The translations under genes were made by a program, and so were the position numbers. Below are positions 18,008 to 28,211 of a stretch of 64,000 nt of DNA, in pieces. The DNA is from Oceanobacillus sojae (GTDB taxonomy: Bacteria > Bacillota > Bacilli > Bacillales > Amphibacillaceae). A model generated the notes under the pieces. That model was not told where the DNA came from. It was given only the letters and a program-made list of their open reading frames with translations, and searched no databases. The stretch spans positions 1-64,000 of the forward strand of contig NZ_BJYM01000002.1 in NCBI RefSeq assembly GCF_007991515.1. Reading direction: 5' to 3'. Position 1 is the first letter of the stretch. Each line of letters starts with the position of its first letter.

Positions 18008-19822
18008 ATGTCAAATTCAAACAGACAATATCGGAAAGATGTTCCAGTCGAACAAACATGGGATTTAACAGATCTTTTTCCAGACAAAGAGAGCTGGGAA
18101 AAAGCACTACAGTCAGCCGTTCAGGAAGCTGAGCAAATAACGGCTTTTAAGGGGAGACTTTCTGAGAGTGCAAAGACTTTGTCCAAGGCTTTAAAAACAA
18201 CAGAGGCTTATCAACAGAAGGTTATTCACGTTGCTGTTTATGCTAATTTATTAATAAGTGCAGACGGAAGCGACCCTTCTAATCAGAGTGCCGCAGCTAA
18301 AAGCGGCGCTGCTCTGGCAGAAATCAGTTCGAAGCTTTCCTTCTTTGAATCAGAGCTTCTTAAGCTTACTTCCTCAGACATAGAACAGTTTATAAAAGAC
18401 GAACCGGAACTCGAAACATACCGTAAATATTTATTTGATATTCTTGAAAAGAAAGAGCATATCCTTTCACCTGAATTAGAGGAAGCTTTCTCTGCATTAG
18501 GTGAGGTATTAGACGCACCGCATAATATCTTTTCGCGTAGTAAACAGTCCGATATGCAGTTTGAAACAATTGTTGATGGACAGGAAAATACACAGCCAAT
18601 GAGTGAACCACTATACGAAGAAAGCTACGAATATTCTGAGGATACTGTGTTGAGAAGAAACGCATATGCATCATATGTAAATACGTTTGAACAATATAAA
18701 AATACGTATGCAGCAACGTATCAGACAGAAATCACAAAACAAGTACAGCTTTCTAAATTAAGAAAATATGATTCTGTCACAGATATGCTTTTAGCTCCGC
18801 AGCAGGTTACAACAGAAATGTATCATAATCAATTAGATGTCATTCAAGAAAAATTAGCACCGCATATGCGGAAGTACGCAAAGTTATTAAAGGAAAAGCT
18901 TGGCTTAGAAGAATTGCGCTTCTGTGATTTAAAAGCACCGCTGGATCCGTCTTTTAACCCGAGCACGTCTTATGAAGATGCTTCGGAAACAATCTTAACC
19001 GCATTAGATGTTATGGGCCCAGAATATTTAGAAGGAATGAAAAAAGCACTATCAAACCGTTGGGTGGACCGTGCTCAAAACGTCGGCAAGGCTAATGGCG
19101 CTTTCTGTTCCAGTCCTTATGGAGCCCATCCATATATTCTTGTGACCTGGGCTGACAAGATGCGCAATGCTTTTATTTTAGCTCATGAGCTTGGACATGC
19201 AGGTCATTTTTACTTAGCTGGTAAATATCAGAGTTTATTCAATACCAGACCATCGACTTACTTTATCGAAGCGCCTTCTACATTAAATGAGTTACTGCTC
19301 GCAGATCATTTAATGAAGACAAATAAAGACGATCCGCGTATGAAACGCTGGGTTATTACACAATTATTAGGAACATACTATCATAACTTTATTACACATT
19401 TATTAGAAGGAGCGTTCCAGCGCAAGGTTTATGCACTTGCTGAAGCCGGAACACCATTAACTGCCGATGTTTTATGCAGGGAAAAACGTAATGTTTTAGA
19501 ATCCTTCTGGGGTGATACAGTTACATTTGATGAAGGGGCTGGATTAACCTGGATGCGCCAGCAGCATTATTATATGGGCTTATATCCATATACTTACTCT
19601 GCGGGACTTACCGTTTCTACAACTGTCGCCAAACGAATTAGGGAAGAAGGACAACCAGCTGTTGACGATTGGTTAAATGTTTTAAAATCGGGTGGTACGA
19701 AGAAACCACTTGATTTAATTAAGGATGCAGGCATCGATATGTCCGATCCGGAAAACATCGAGATAGCTGTCAATTATGTCGGTTCTTTGATTGATGAATT
19801 AGTCGAAAGCTATTCCGAATAA
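18008..19822 (+). CDS. pepF: Oligoendopeptidase F
   Basis: A 604-residue cytoplasmic M3-family zinc peptidase that cleaves short peptides. The catalytic motif HELGH is at residues 393-397, followed by the typical FNTRPSTYFIEAPSTLNELL region carrying the third zinc ligand Glu. Length fits PepF (about 600 aa). Two ATGs compete; the second (18008) is 7 bases after GGGAGG, while the first would overlap it, so 18008 was chosen. Single gene with its own terminator. Confidence 0.95.
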   Translation: MSNSNRQYRKDVPVEQTWDLTDLFPDKESWEKALQSAVQEAEQITAFKGRLSESAKTLSKALKTTEAYQQKVIHVAVYANLLISADGSDPSNQSAAAKSGAALAEISSKLSFFESELLKLTSSDIEQFIKDEPELETYRKYLFDILEKKEHILSPELEEAFSALGEVLDAPHNIFSRSKQSDMQFETIVDGQENTQPMSEPLYEESYEYSEDTVLRRNAYASYVNTFEQYKNTYAATYQTEITKQVQLSKLRKYDSVTDMLLAPQQVTTEMYHNQLDVIQEKLAPHMRKYAKLLKEKLGLEELRFCDLKAPLDPSFNPSTSYEDASETILTALDVMGPEYLEGMKKALSNRWVDRAQNVGKANGAFCSSPYGAHPYILVTWADKMRNAFILAHELGHAGHFYLAGKYQSLFNTRPSTYFIEAPSTLNELLLADHLMKTNKDDPRMKRWVITQLLGTYYHNFITHLLEGAFQRKVYALAEAGTPLTADVLCREKRNVLESFWGDTVTFDEGAGLTWMRQQHYYMGLYPYTYSAGLTVSTTVAKRIREEGQPAVDDWLNVLKSGGTKKPLDLIKDAGIDMSDPENIEIAVNYVGSLIDELVESYSE

Positions 19823-19835
19823 AATTTATTTGTCA

Positions 19836-19872
19836 AAAACCAGGCTGGACATGAGGACAGCCTGGTTTTCTT
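19836..19872 (+). terminator. Terminator after pepF
   Basis: Perfect stem AACCAGGCTG / CAGCCTGGTT followed by TTC-T. Confidence 0.85.
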
Positions 19873-19926
19873 GGATATAAAAAAAGACTGTCCCCTAATT
19901 AACCTGCAAAGACTGAAGAGAATTTT

Positions 19927-20475
19927 TTAACCTCTACTTTCCCATTCCCCTCTTAGCATACCGTAGACTTCTCTGTCATGTAATATATCTCCAATCACTT
20001 CATCGGCCCGGATTGTCCCCTCGTGTTTAAATCTGAGTTTTTTAGGAATAGCTGCGCTCCTGCTATTCTTTACCGCTGTTTTTATTTCGATTTTATTTAA
20101 TTCCAGTTCATTAAATGCATAATCTGCCATTGCAGCACAGACACTTGTCATAATCCCCTTTCCTGTGTAAGCTTCTCCAAGCCAATATCCAATTTCAGTT
20201 TTCTTTACCTTCCAATCAAAATATAAAAATCCAGCAGAACCGGCTAAGTTTCCCTTATACCAAATGCCCACCCAAAAACCTTCCCTATTCACAAAACGAA
20301 ATAATGACCTTTGTATAAAGTATTTTGAGTCTTCCAGCTTATTGGTTACAGACGGAAAGTTTAACCAATTGCCTAAAAACACTTTATTTACTGTCACTAA
20401 ATTGAACAATGTTTGTGTGTCATTTTCTTCCAGTAATGAAAGCATAATATCCTCATTAACCTGATTATTAAGCAA
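19927..20475 (-). CDS. GNAT family N-acetyltransferase (RimL/YdaF type)
   Basis: A 182-residue acetyltransferase. The core shows KTEIGYWLGEAYTGKGIMTS, which is the RimL-type acetyl-CoA region, and then IEIKTAVKNSRSAAIPKKL with HDREVYGML at the end. Relatives acetylate ribosomal protein N termini or small amines; the substrate is not predictable. An in-frame ATG 43 codons upstream adds an unrelated extension. The TTG at 20475, 7 bases after GGAGG, gives the family length and was chosen. It converges with pepF. Confidence 0.88.
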   Translation of the reverse strand: MLNNQVNEDIMLSLLEENDTQTLFNLVTVNKVFLGNWLNFPSVTNKLEDSKYFIQRSLFRFVNREGFWVGIWYKGNLAGSAGFLYFDWKVKKTEIGYWLGEAYTGKGIMTSVCAAMADYAFNELELNKIEIKTAVKNSRSAAIPKKLRFKHEGTIRADEVIGDILHDREVYGMLRGEWESRG

Positions 20476-20759
20476 TGCTTCTCCTCCTCTTCTCTGTCTC
20501 TCGATTATATTCACAAACATGGTTATCTGGTAATGTCTATAACAATATTTCTTTAAAGTATAAAACAAAACCTCACTTAATGGGAATTTTTGTTCTTTCT
20601 CCAATAAAAGCTGATGCCATAATTACTTTGCCTAGGCAAGGGATTTTATGTTTATTTCATCAAAAATATTGTATTTAATGCCCTGTTAAGCAAACAACTT
20701 CATAATAAAAACAGCTATGAAATTATTTTCTATTTCACAGCTGTTATAAAATCAATTGT

Positions 20760-22172
20760 TTATTTATTTTCAGTTAATGCTTTGAGCGCCAATTCAGCAC
20801 CTTTTTGTCCATGTTCAATACAATCTGGAAGCCCTGTTCCATCATAGGAACTGCCGATTAATGTCAAGTTGGGAAGATGACCGGCTACATAGTCTCTGAT
20901 ACGGCTGACAAGATCTAAATGGCCAGTGTGATACTGCGGGCGGGCCCCGATAAATCTTGTAATCTCATAGAATAAAGGCTCTCCCTTGATTTTCATCACT
21001 TTGTTTAAATCTTTTAACACAATATCAACCAGTACCTCATCCGATTCCTTCACTATCTCCTGATCTCCAGGCTTACCGACATAGCAGCGCAGTAAAGCTT
21101 TCCCTGCAGGTGCAGTCCCTTCCCATTTACGATGAGTCCAGGTGCATGCAGTAATTCGGTAATTACTGTTTCTCGTCACCAAAAATCCGGTTCCGTCTAA
21201 ATCACGTTTAATCTGCTTTTCATCAAAAGCAAGCACAACATTAGCTGTTGATGTCGCAGGAATATCAAATAATTCCTTTAATGGCTGATGTTTGCTTAGC
21301 ATCCCCGGGACCTGTGTATGCGGTACTGCAACTAAAACAAAATCTGCAGCTAAAACATTTCCAGAATCTAAAAGAAGATGATACCCCTCTTCTTTTTTCT
21401 CAATATGGTTTACTCTATTATCACGGATAATTTCTATAGTATCCAACTGTGCTTCAAGTTCATCAACAAGAGTTTGCAAACCATTTGTAAAAGAGAAGAA
21501 TTGGCCTTGAGCAGGCTTTGCTTTTCTATTTTTCTCAGGCTTTGGCATTCTCTTGGCAAGACCTTTCATTACGCTGCCGTAATCTTGCTCCATCTTCCCA
21601 AAGATTGGATAAATTGCTTGAAGACTCATTTTATCAATATCACCAGAATGAATTCCAGAAAGCAAAGGATCAATTTGATTATCTACAATTTCATTCCCAA
21701 AACGGCGTCGCATAAAATGCCCTAAAGATTCATCTTCTGTACTTTTATTCTTTGGTTTAATTAAATCCATCAAACCACGGATTTTACCTGATAATGTAAA
21801 TGATTTAGAACGCATGAGCGGCCCAATTTCCTTTGGCACGCCCATAAATGCACCTTTTGGCATTTTATGTAATCGATTTTGAATAAGCATAAAGGATTGA
21901 CCTGTAGAGTTATATCTCGTTTGATTAAGAATACCTAATTCCTTTGCCAGCTCCATTGCAACTGGTTTACGTGCTAAAAGAGAATCTGGTCCCTTTTCAA
22001 TTGTAAATCCATCACGTTTTATAGTATGAATCCGGCCACCAAGGCGGTTTGAACCTTCTATCAGAGTAATTTCGATTGGAAGCTTTGCTGATTGCACCTG
22101 TTTTTGAAGATGATAGGCGGCAGACAATCCTGTCACACCGCCTCCAACAATGACTACTCTTTTTTTATCCAT
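20760..22172 (-). CDS. hemY: Coproporphyrinogen III oxidase HemY (CgoX)
   Basis: A 470-residue FAD enzyme that oxidises coproporphyrinogen III in the coproporphyrin-dependent heme pathway of Gram-positives. The N-terminal dinucleotide fold is VVIVGGGVTGLSAAYHLQ, followed by NRLGGRIHTIKRDGFTIEKG; the C-terminal FAD motif is GTGLPDCIEHGQKGAELAL. The start ATG shares one base with the hemH stop, so translation is coupled. Last gene of hemEHY. Confidence 0.95.
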   Translation of the reverse strand: MDKKRVVIVGGGVTGLSAAYHLQKQVQSAKLPIEITLIEGSNRLGGRIHTIKRDGFTIEKGPDSLLARKPVAMELAKELGILNQTRYNSTGQSFMLIQNRLHKMPKGAFMGVPKEIGPLMRSKSFTLSGKIRGLMDLIKPKNKSTEDESLGHFMRRRFGNEIVDNQIDPLLSGIHSGDIDKMSLQAIYPIFGKMEQDYGSVMKGLAKRMPKPEKNRKAKPAQGQFFSFTNGLQTLVDELEAQLDTIEIIRDNRVNHIEKKEEGYHLLLDSGNVLAADFVLVAVPHTQVPGMLSKHQPLKELFDIPATSTANVVLAFDEKQIKRDLDGTGFLVTRNSNYRITACTWTHRKWEGTAPAGKALLRCYVGKPGDQEIVKESDEVLVDIVLKDLNKVMKIKGEPLFYEITRFIGARPQYHTGHLDLVSRIRDYVAGHLPNLTLIGSSYDGTGLPDCIEHGQKGAELALKALTENK

Positions 22173-23107
22173 CAGGAAGCACGCTTAACTTTCTTTAATA
22201 CCACATTTGCTAATGTTTCAATAAATTCTGGACGGGCATTTGGCATTTCCGGACGATAGTAGCTTGCTCCAATCTCATCACAGACTACTTTACATTCATG
22301 GTCGTTATCATATAAAACTTCCAGGTGATCTGCTACAAATCCAACAGGTGTATAAACAAATGCTTTGTATCCCTCTTTGTTATACAATTCACGTGTTAAA
22401 TCCTGAACATCTGGTCCAAGCCATGGGTCCGGTGTATTCCCTTCACTTTGCCAGCCAACTTCGTAATTCTTCACATCTGCTGCTTCAGCTACTAATTGTG
22501 CTGTTTCCTCTAATTGCTGCTTATATGGATCTCCATTTTGAAGAATTTTTTCAGGAAGACTGTGAGCAGAAACAATTAATACAGATTTTTCTTTTTCCTC
22601 AGCAGGCATTTCCGCAAAAGCTTTCTGCACGCCTTTTGCCCAGAAGTCAATAAACCCCGGTTCTGTATACCAATCTTGTACGGATTCGATTTTCATACCA
22701 TGATTTTCTGCTGTACTATTAGCCCTTTCATTATATGATTTAACACTGAATGTAGAGTAATGAGGTGCTAAAACAATAGAAACAGCTTCTTTTATTCCAT
22801 CCTTCGCCATTTCTTCTACTGCATCCTCAATAAATGGTGCAATATGTTTTAACCCGATATACGCTTTAAATTCATACTCATCCTGCACTTCATTTAACTT
22901 GCTTTCTAACGCATAAGTTTGTTCTTTTGTTATTTTTGCTAAAGGTGAAATGCCGCCGATTGCTTCATAACGGTCCTTTAAGTCCTGCAACGCTTCAGGA
23001 TCAGGCTTTCTGCCATGGCGAATATGTGTGTAATAAGGCTCAATATCTTCTTCTTTGTACGGAGTTCCGTATGCCATTACTAATAATCCTAATTTCTTCT
23101 TTTCCAT
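22172..23107 (-). CDS. hemH: Ferrochelatase HemH (CpfC)
   Basis: A 311-residue soluble enzyme inserting iron into coproporphyrin III in Firmicutes. It shows [20 protein letters not shown], the conserved [11 protein letters not shown] with the iron-ligand His, and [17 protein letters not shown]. Length matches the monomeric Bacillus enzyme (310 aa). The ATG at 23107 is 8 bases after GAGGTG; an in-frame TTG six bases earlier is too close to the site. The gap to hemE is 116 bp and carries a hairpin. Confidence 0.96.
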   Translation of the reverse strand: MEKKKLGLLVMAYGTPYKEEDIEPYYTHIRHGRKPDPEALQDLKDRYEAIGGISPLAKITKEQTYALESKLNEVQDEYEFKAYIGLKHIAPFIEDAVEEMAKDGIKEAVSIVLAPHYSTFSVKSYNERANSTAENHGMKIESVQDWYTEPGFIDFWAKGVQKAFAEMPAEEKEKSVLIVSAHSLPEKILQNGDPYKQQLEETAQLVAEAADVKNYEVGWQSEGNTPDPWLGPDVQDLTRELYNKEGYKAFVYTPVGFVADHLEVLYDNDHECKVVCDEIGASYYRPEMPNARPEFIETLANVVLKKVKRAS

Positions 23108-23177
23108 TATCAATACACCTCGTTACTTTTTGTTTAAGAGTAAAAATTTAGCTTATATGCATCTGTTCTAAGGACAT

Positions 23178-23207
23178 GGTAATAACTGATTTTAAACAGT
23201 TATTACC
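23178..23207 (-). other. Perfect hairpin between hemE and hemH
   Basis: GGTAATAACTG and CAGTTATTACC form an 11-bp perfect stem with an 8-base loop. No T-run follows on either strand, so it is not a plain terminator. It could be an RNA processing or stability element setting hemE versus hemHY levels, or a protein-binding palindrome. Confidence 0.55.
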
Positions 23208-23223
23208 AGGCTATGAACTTTTC

Positions 23224-24261
23224 TTACTTTTGCTGTGAATAATTGTGAATAAGGTCCGTCAATCGTTTTAATGTTTCCGGCTTAATATCAGGAGTAACGC
23301 CATGGCCAAGATTGAAGACATAACCTTCTGTGTTCATACCCTGGTCCAGTATAGCTTTCGTTCTTTTTTCAATTGTTTCCCAATCACTAAGTAAAATAGC
23401 AGGATCCAGATTTCCTTGTAATGTTTTTGTGACACCTAGGCTTCTGGCTTCTTCTACAGAAGTACGCCAATCCAAACCAATTACATCTACTGGCAAGTCA
23501 TTCCACTCCAGTAATAGATGGCTTGCACCTACGCCAAAGGTAATCAGCGGAACATCATACTTTTTCAATGCTGAAAAAATATCTGTCATTACCGGTTTAA
23601 TAAAATAACGGTAATCTTCCACGTTTAATGCGCCAACCCAAGAATCAAAGATTTGAATAGCACTTGCTCCAGCTTTAATTTGTGCTTCCACATAACGAAT
23701 AATCATACTTGCTAACTTATCCATTAATGCAAACCAAGTCTTCGGCTCACGATACATTAATGCTTTTGTTTTCGTATAATTTTTAGAAGGGCCACCTTCA
23801 ATCATATAGCTTGCTAATGTAAATGGCGCTCCGGAAAAGCCTATTAATGGTACATCAAGCTGCTCCTCAGTCAATAAACGGATTGTATCAAGGACATATG
23901 GGACATCACTTGACGGATTAATCTCACCGAGTTTTTCCACATCCTGAATGGTCTGGATCGGTTTTTCAATAACCGGGCCAATTCCACTTTTGATCTCTAC
24001 ATCAACTCCGATAGCCGGAAGAGGCGTCATAATATCTTTATAAAGAATAGCCGCATCTACTCCATAATTTTCAACTGGAAGTCTTGTAACATAAGCACAA
24101 AGCTCTGGCTGATGGGTAATTTCAAAAAGGGAATACTTTTCTTTTAATGCCCGGTATTCTGGTTGTGATCTCCCAGCCTGACGCATAAACCAGGCTGGTG
24201 TGTAATCTGTTTTGTTTCCGCGATAAGCGTCTAAAATTGTTGTGTTTTTCACTTTTACCAT
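23224..24261 (-). CDS. hemE: Uroporphyrinogen decarboxylase
   Basis: A 345-residue enzyme converting uroporphyrinogen III to coproporphyrinogen III. Both family signatures are present: [16 protein letters not shown] near residue 24, and the C-terminal [13 protein letters not shown]. The ATG at 24261 has a weaker site (AAGGATG). First gene of hemEHY. Confidence 0.96.
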   Translation of the reverse strand: MVKVKNTTILDAYRGNKTDYTPAWFMRQAGRSQPEYRALKEKYSLFEITHQPELCAYVTRLPVENYGVDAAILYKDIMTPLPAIGVDVEIKSGIGPVIEKPIQTIQDVEKLGEINPSSDVPYVLDTIRLLTEEQLDVPLIGFSGAPFTLASYMIEGGPSKNYTKTKALMYREPKTWFALMDKLASMIIRYVEAQIKAGASAIQIFDSWVGALNVEDYRYFIKPVMTDIFSALKKYDVPLITFGVGASHLLLEWNDLPVDVIGLDWRTSVEEARSLGVTKTLQGNLDPAILLSDWETIEKRTKAILDQGMNTEGYVFNLGHGVTPDIKPETLKRLTDLIHNYSQQK

Positions 24262-24393
24262 GCAACGTTCATCCTTTTATATTCTTTTTCCATCTCTAAC
24301 TATATCTATTTATCACGCTCATGTATAGGGAAGAGAATTGTTTGTCATTAAATTGTCTCATTTTAAAATAATTCTAAAGAAATATCTTTTACA

Positions 24394-24489
24394 GTGTGCA
24401 TTCAAAAAGTAGTCAAATAAGAAACAAGAAGTCCGTGTCAACTAAAGAGTTCGCCGCTTATCATTTGGGGACTTTTTGAACATCCTCTT
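24394..24489. repeat. MITE-like repeat, internally deleted copy B
   Basis: About 96 bp with the same inverted ends (TTCAAAAAGTAGTCAAAT left; GGGGACTTTTTGAACATCCT right) and the right-arm body CGCCGCTTATCATTTGGGGA shared with copy C. Most of the central body is missing. It begins 8 bp after the pbpF stop, so its inverted ends could fold at the end of that transcript. Confidence 0.75.
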
Positions 24490-24497
24490 ATAAAGTA

Positions 24498-26699
24498 TTA
24501 GAAAAATGATACGGATTCAGAATGTGTCCCTTCCATATTCGTAATTGGGTCAAATGGTACAACATAATAGTATTCATTGCGGAACCAGATATCATCAATG
24601 ATAAATTCTGTTTCCCCTTCTACTTCTCCCACCAGTTCATCTGTACCCTCTTCCTCTTTATAAATACGGTATACAATACGGTCATCTGTTGAACCATTCC
24701 AGGTAAGCTTTCCTTTCACCAATGCCATTCCTCCAAAGGTATAGCTTGCATCTACATTCTCAATGACCGGTAAATCAATTGGATCTGGCAAAGGCTCTAC
24801 ATCGTCCGGCCTTGAAAAGGATGCAGTAAATGCAGATCCGGTTTGATTATCAATTTCTGTCAGTATTTTCTTAGTTAACGAGGTGGGGTAGGCACTCCCT
24901 CCTGTTAAATAATGTTCCTCATCTGACTTATCATACCCCATCCACATGGCTGTAACATAATCCGGTGTATATCCGACAAACCATGCATCCTTAGACGCTC
25001 CATCTACATAAGTATGCTGTGTAGTTCCTGTTTTACCTGCAAGCTCTTTGGCATAATAGCCGCTGCTGGCAGTTCCTGACCGGACCGTCTCCTTAAGCAT
25101 TTCTGTCATATCCCAGGCAACCTGTGGTGTAAATATTTCTTTGTTACTTGTTTCTGATTGATATATCACTTCACCATTCCGGTCCTTTATCTCTGCAATA
25201 GCTGTTGCTTCAGACATACTGCCGTTATTCGCAAAAGCTTGGTAGCTTTGAGCCATTTGTAGTGGCGTCACACCTTTTTCCAAGCCTCCTAAAGCAATAG
25301 ATGTCCCCTTATCTTTCTCATCGAGAGGTAAATCCAGTTTGTTCAGATAAGATTTAGAATAATCTATCCCTATCTGATCAAGCAGCCAGACAGCAGAAGT
25401 ATTTGTTGATTCTACAATAGCCTGATAAATCGTAATATTATTCTTATATTCTCCACTAACATTCTTAACTTCATACTCCTCCATATATTGATCAGGAATT
25501 ATAGTAAAAGGATTATATTTATCCTCCTTCATTAACGCCGGTCCATAAACAGCCACTGGTTTAAAGGTAGACCCAGGCTGGCGCTGCACATTTGTCCTGT
25601 TTAAATCACCAATGCTGAAATTACGTCCGCCTACAGCCGAGACAAGATGGCCGTTATCCTTATCCAGCATTACAAATGCCCCCTCTGTTCCCTCTGTATT
25701 TCCAGGAAAAAAAGCATCCTCCTTAAAGTTTTGATAAGCAATCTGCTGAAAATCATCATTCATATATACGGTAATTTCATAGCCGCCGCTTTGTAAATCT
25801 GCGAAGCTTAAATCATGCTTTTCTGCAGCCTCTTTTATTGCTATATCAACATAGCTGTCAACCCAGGGGTTTGTTCCTCTTTCTTCTTTTGACAAATTTA
25901 TCCCTAAATCTTTTTCCTGCTCAAGCACTTTTGTTTCTTCATCTATAAAACCGGCTGATTCCATTGTCTGAAGAACGACATTTCTGCGCTCAGCTGCTTT
26001 TTCCGGATGGTTCAAGGGAGAATATCCATTCGGTGCTTTCATTAAACCGGCAAGCAATGCTCCTTCAGAGATAGTTAAATCATCAACATCCTTAGAAAAG
26101 AAATATTGTGAAGCCTTTTGGACCCCGTATACTCCCTCTCCAAAATAGACCTGGTTAACATATAATTCTAATATCTCATCCTTACTCAATCTTCTTTCCA
26201 GATATAGGGAAGCCATAGATTCTTTTATTTTTCTGGTCCACGATTTATCATTTGTAAGAAAAAGATTTTTGGATAATTGCTGTGTAATTGTACTGCCGCC
26301 TTCTACTTTACTTCTCGCTAATATGTCACGATAGACAGCCCGTCCAATAGACTGCAAATCAATCCCCTGATGCTCATAAAAACGACGGTCTTCGACAGCC
26401 ACAAATGCTTGCAGCACATGGTCCGGGATATGATCTACGGATACATATTCTCTGTTTTCATTATATAGAGTTTTGACAACTTCTCCATCTTCCGTACGGA
26501 CAGTGGTTGTCAAATCAAGCTGCAGATCATCCTCATCAGCAACCATTTTCCCTCCTAAAATAAGCAGTCCATAACCGCTTAACAAAAATACAAAAACAGC
26601 AGCAACAGCAATCCCCAGCCACTTTATTTTTTGTCGAAATACATTCTTTTGATTTTTTCTTCTATCTTTTCTTTTTTCATTTCTTCGTTCAGTTCTCAT
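24498..26699 (-). CDS. pbpF: Class A penicillin-binding protein PbpF
   Basis: A 733-residue bifunctional peptidoglycan synthase, anchored by one N-terminal helix (about residues 28-50) behind a very basic cytoplasmic tail. The glycosyltransferase domain has AVEDRRFYEHQGID and EGGSTITQQLSKN. The transpeptidase domain has GSTFKP (SxxK), ESTNTSAV (SxN) and AGKTGTTQ (KTG). The ATG at 26699 follows GAGGTGAG and was chosen over an upstream ATG. It lies upstream of hemEHY and divergent from hmoB, as in B. subtilis. Confidence 0.95.
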   Translation of the reverse strand: MRTERRNEKRKDRRKNQKNVFRQKIKWLGIAVAAVFVFLLSGYGLLILGGKMVADEDDLQLDLTTTVRTEDGEVVKTLYNENREYVSVDHIPDHVLQAFVAVEDRRFYEHQGIDLQSIGRAVYRDILARSKVEGGSTITQQLSKNLFLTNDKSWTRKIKESMASLYLERRLSKDEILELYVNQVYFGEGVYGVQKASQYFFSKDVDDLTISEGALLAGLMKAPNGYSPLNHPEKAAERRNVVLQTMESAGFIDEETKVLEQEKDLGINLSKEERGTNPWVDSYVDIAIKEAAEKHDLSFADLQSGGYEITVYMNDDFQQIAYQNFKEDAFFPGNTEGTEGAFVMLDKDNGHLVSAVGGRNFSIGDLNRTNVQRQPGSTFKPVAVYGPALMKEDKYNPFTIIPDQYMEEYEVKNVSGEYKNNITIYQAIVESTNTSAVWLLDQIGIDYSKSYLNKLDLPLDEKDKGTSIALGGLEKGVTPLQMAQSYQAFANNGSMSEATAIAEIKDRNGEVIYQSETSNKEIFTPQVAWDMTEMLKETVRSGTASSGYYAKELAGKTGTTQHTYVDGASKDAWFVGYTPDYVTAMWMGYDKSDEEHYLTGGSAYPTSLTKKILTEIDNQTGSAFTASFSRPDDVEPLPDPIDLPVIENVDASYTFGGMALVKGKLTWNGSTDDRIVYRIYKEEEGTDELVGEVEGETEFIIDDIWFRNEYYYVVPFDPITNMEGTHSESVSFF

Positions 26700-26845
26700 A
26701 AGCTCACCTCGGTGCATATACGTTATTATTATACGTTATTCTAACTTTTTGATAAAGAATGGACATCTCTGAATTACATAAAGATTCGACAGGAAATATG
26801 TATTATTTTCAATATTATTTGTATTTGTGTACAATTTAATTATAA

Positions 26846-26861
26846 GAGGATGTTCAAAAAG
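26846..26861. repeat. Solitary repeat end upstream of hmoB
   Basis: GAGGATGTTCAAAAAG matches the outer end of the MITE-like repeats, but no body follows. It ends 25 bases before the hmoB ATG, inside its leader. Confidence 0.6.
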
Positions 26862-26886
26862 CCCGTTCATATAAGGAGGAATTTCA

Positions 26887-27384
26887 ATGAAAGCGTTTAT
26901 GTCAAGAGGAACCATCAATTTTTTGGAAACCTTAGAGAAAAAAAATACAGATATTGATTTTTACTTTATCTCCAGCAATGATGGTGGTATTGCTTATTAT
27001 GAAAATAGCCCTAAAAATATTTTTTCAGCCGGTCAAGCCTTCGAAGTATTAAAAGCTGTCGGAGAATTATCCAAAGAAGGATATGTAGTTATGAACCATC
27101 TTCCTATTTCCGAAGACAGCAGTTCAACCTTCGAATATCGCATGAAGCAAAGTGACAGCGGCATTGAAGAAATGGACGGTTTCCAGGCATGGCGCTTTTT
27201 ACGTCAGGAAAAGACAAGCAAATACGTTGTTTTGACACAATGGAAATCCTTTGCCGACTTTGAAAACTGGAAAAACTCTGATCAATTTAAAAAAGCACAT
27301 GATTCCCAAAAAGCAAAACAGCCAAGCTACTTTATGGATCGTCCATTTGTTATTTCTGGTCACATGCATGAAAAAGAAGAATAA
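26887..27384 (+). CDS. hmoB: Heme-degrading monooxygenase HmoB
   Basis: A 165-residue protein with an N-terminal unassigned half and a C-terminal antibiotic-biosynthesis-monooxygenase (ABM) domain: DGFQAWRFLRQEKTSKYVVL and SFADFENWKNSDQFKKAHD. B. subtilis HmoB (YhgC, 166 aa) cleaves heme and releases iron; size, domain order and position beside pbpF-hemEHY agree. AAGGAGG precedes the ATG at 26887. No clear Fur box was found upstream. Confidence 0.92.
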   Translation: MKAFMSRGTINFLETLEKKNTDIDFYFISSNDGGIAYYENSPKNIFSAGQAFEVLKAVGELSKEGYVVMNHLPISEDSSSTFEYRMKQSDSGIEEMDGFQAWRFLRQEKTSKYVVLTQWKSFADFENWKNSDQFKKAHDSQKAKQPSYFMDRPFVISGHMHEKEE

Positions 27385-27442
27385 ATGAGACAGCAGTATG
27401 CTGTATTCATAATTCTTGACTTTTCTTATTCAACTTGTAGAT

Positions 27443-27480
27443 AAAAAAGGTTGTCCCGTCGATGGGATAACCTTTTTTTA
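27443..27480. terminator. Bidirectional terminator between hmoB and liaR
   Basis: AAAAAGGTTGTCCC pairs with GGGATAACCTTTTT, flanked by A- and T-runs, placed between convergent genes. Confidence 0.85.
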
Positions 27481-27504
27481 TGATAAATATTAAAAATTGT
27501 TTTA

Positions 27505-27524
27505 AGAAAATGTTCAAAAAGTCC
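27505..27524. repeat. Solitary repeat end near liaR 3' end
   Basis: ATGTTCAAAAAGTCC, again the outer end of the MITE-like repeat without a body. It has the same orientation as the copy at 26846, so hmoB lies between two direct repeat ends. Confidence 0.55.
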
Positions 27525-27552
27525 AATAAAAATAACATGCACTATAAACGAA

Positions 27553-28194
27553 TTAATCTCCAGTTGCTTTAAACAATTGATTTCGATGGACATAAACAGC
27601 AGCCTGCGTTCTATCATTAACACCCAGCTTACTTAAAATATTACTCACATGAGTTTTGACCGTTTTTATACCAATATAAAGTTTTTCACTGATTTCCTGG
27701 TTTGTCATACCGTCTCCAATACATAAGAGCACCTCTAATTCCCGTTCTGTAAGATCTTCATGTGGTTTCTTAACTGATGAACGAAAACGACTCATCATCT
27801 TTTGGGCAACTTTTGGTTCAATCACATTTTCATCTTTAGCAGCTTTACGTACTGCATCAGCAATTTCCTGTGCATTTGATGTTTTTAGTAAATAACTGAA
27901 CGCTCCTGCCTCTAACGCAGGGATAACCTGTTCATTATCATAATAGGACGTAAGAATAATGACTTTGCATGCAGGATAAGCGGACATTATTTGCTTTGTC
28001 GCTTCTATCCCATTCCCGTTCTCCATTATCAGATCCATCAGAACCACTTCCGGCTGCTCCTTTAATACAAGCTCAGCACCACCAAATCCACTGTTCGCCT
28101 GCCCGATAACCTCCATATCATCTTCTGTCTGCAGAAAAGAAATAATTCCTTTCCGGACTATATCGTGATCATCAATGACAACAATACGAATCAT
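27553..28194 (-). CDS. liaR: Response regulator LiaR (NarL/LuxR type)
   Basis: A 213-residue regulator. The receiver domain has acidic residues D8 D9, phospho-acceptor D54 (VVLMDLIME), and the switch Lys in YLLKTS. The C-terminal LuxR-type HTH is LTERELEVLLCIGDGMTNQE through IGIKTVKTHVSNIL. With LiaS and LiaF immediately upstream, it forms the cell-envelope-stress three-component system responding to lipid II-cycle antibiotics. GGGGGAG precedes the ATG; 17 bp separate it from liaS. Confidence 0.93.
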   Translation of the reverse strand: MIRIVVIDDHDIVRKGIISFLQTEDDMEVIGQANSGFGGAELVLKEQPEVVLMDLIMENGNGIEATKQIMSAYPACKVIILTSYYDNEQVIPALEAGAFSYLLKTSNAQEIADAVRKAAKDENVIEPKVAQKMMSRFRSSVKKPHEDLTERELEVLLCIGDGMTNQEISEKLYIGIKTVKTHVSNILSKLGVNDRTQAAVYVHRNQLFKATGD

Positions 28195-28211
28195 AAAATC
28201 TTCTCCCCCTT

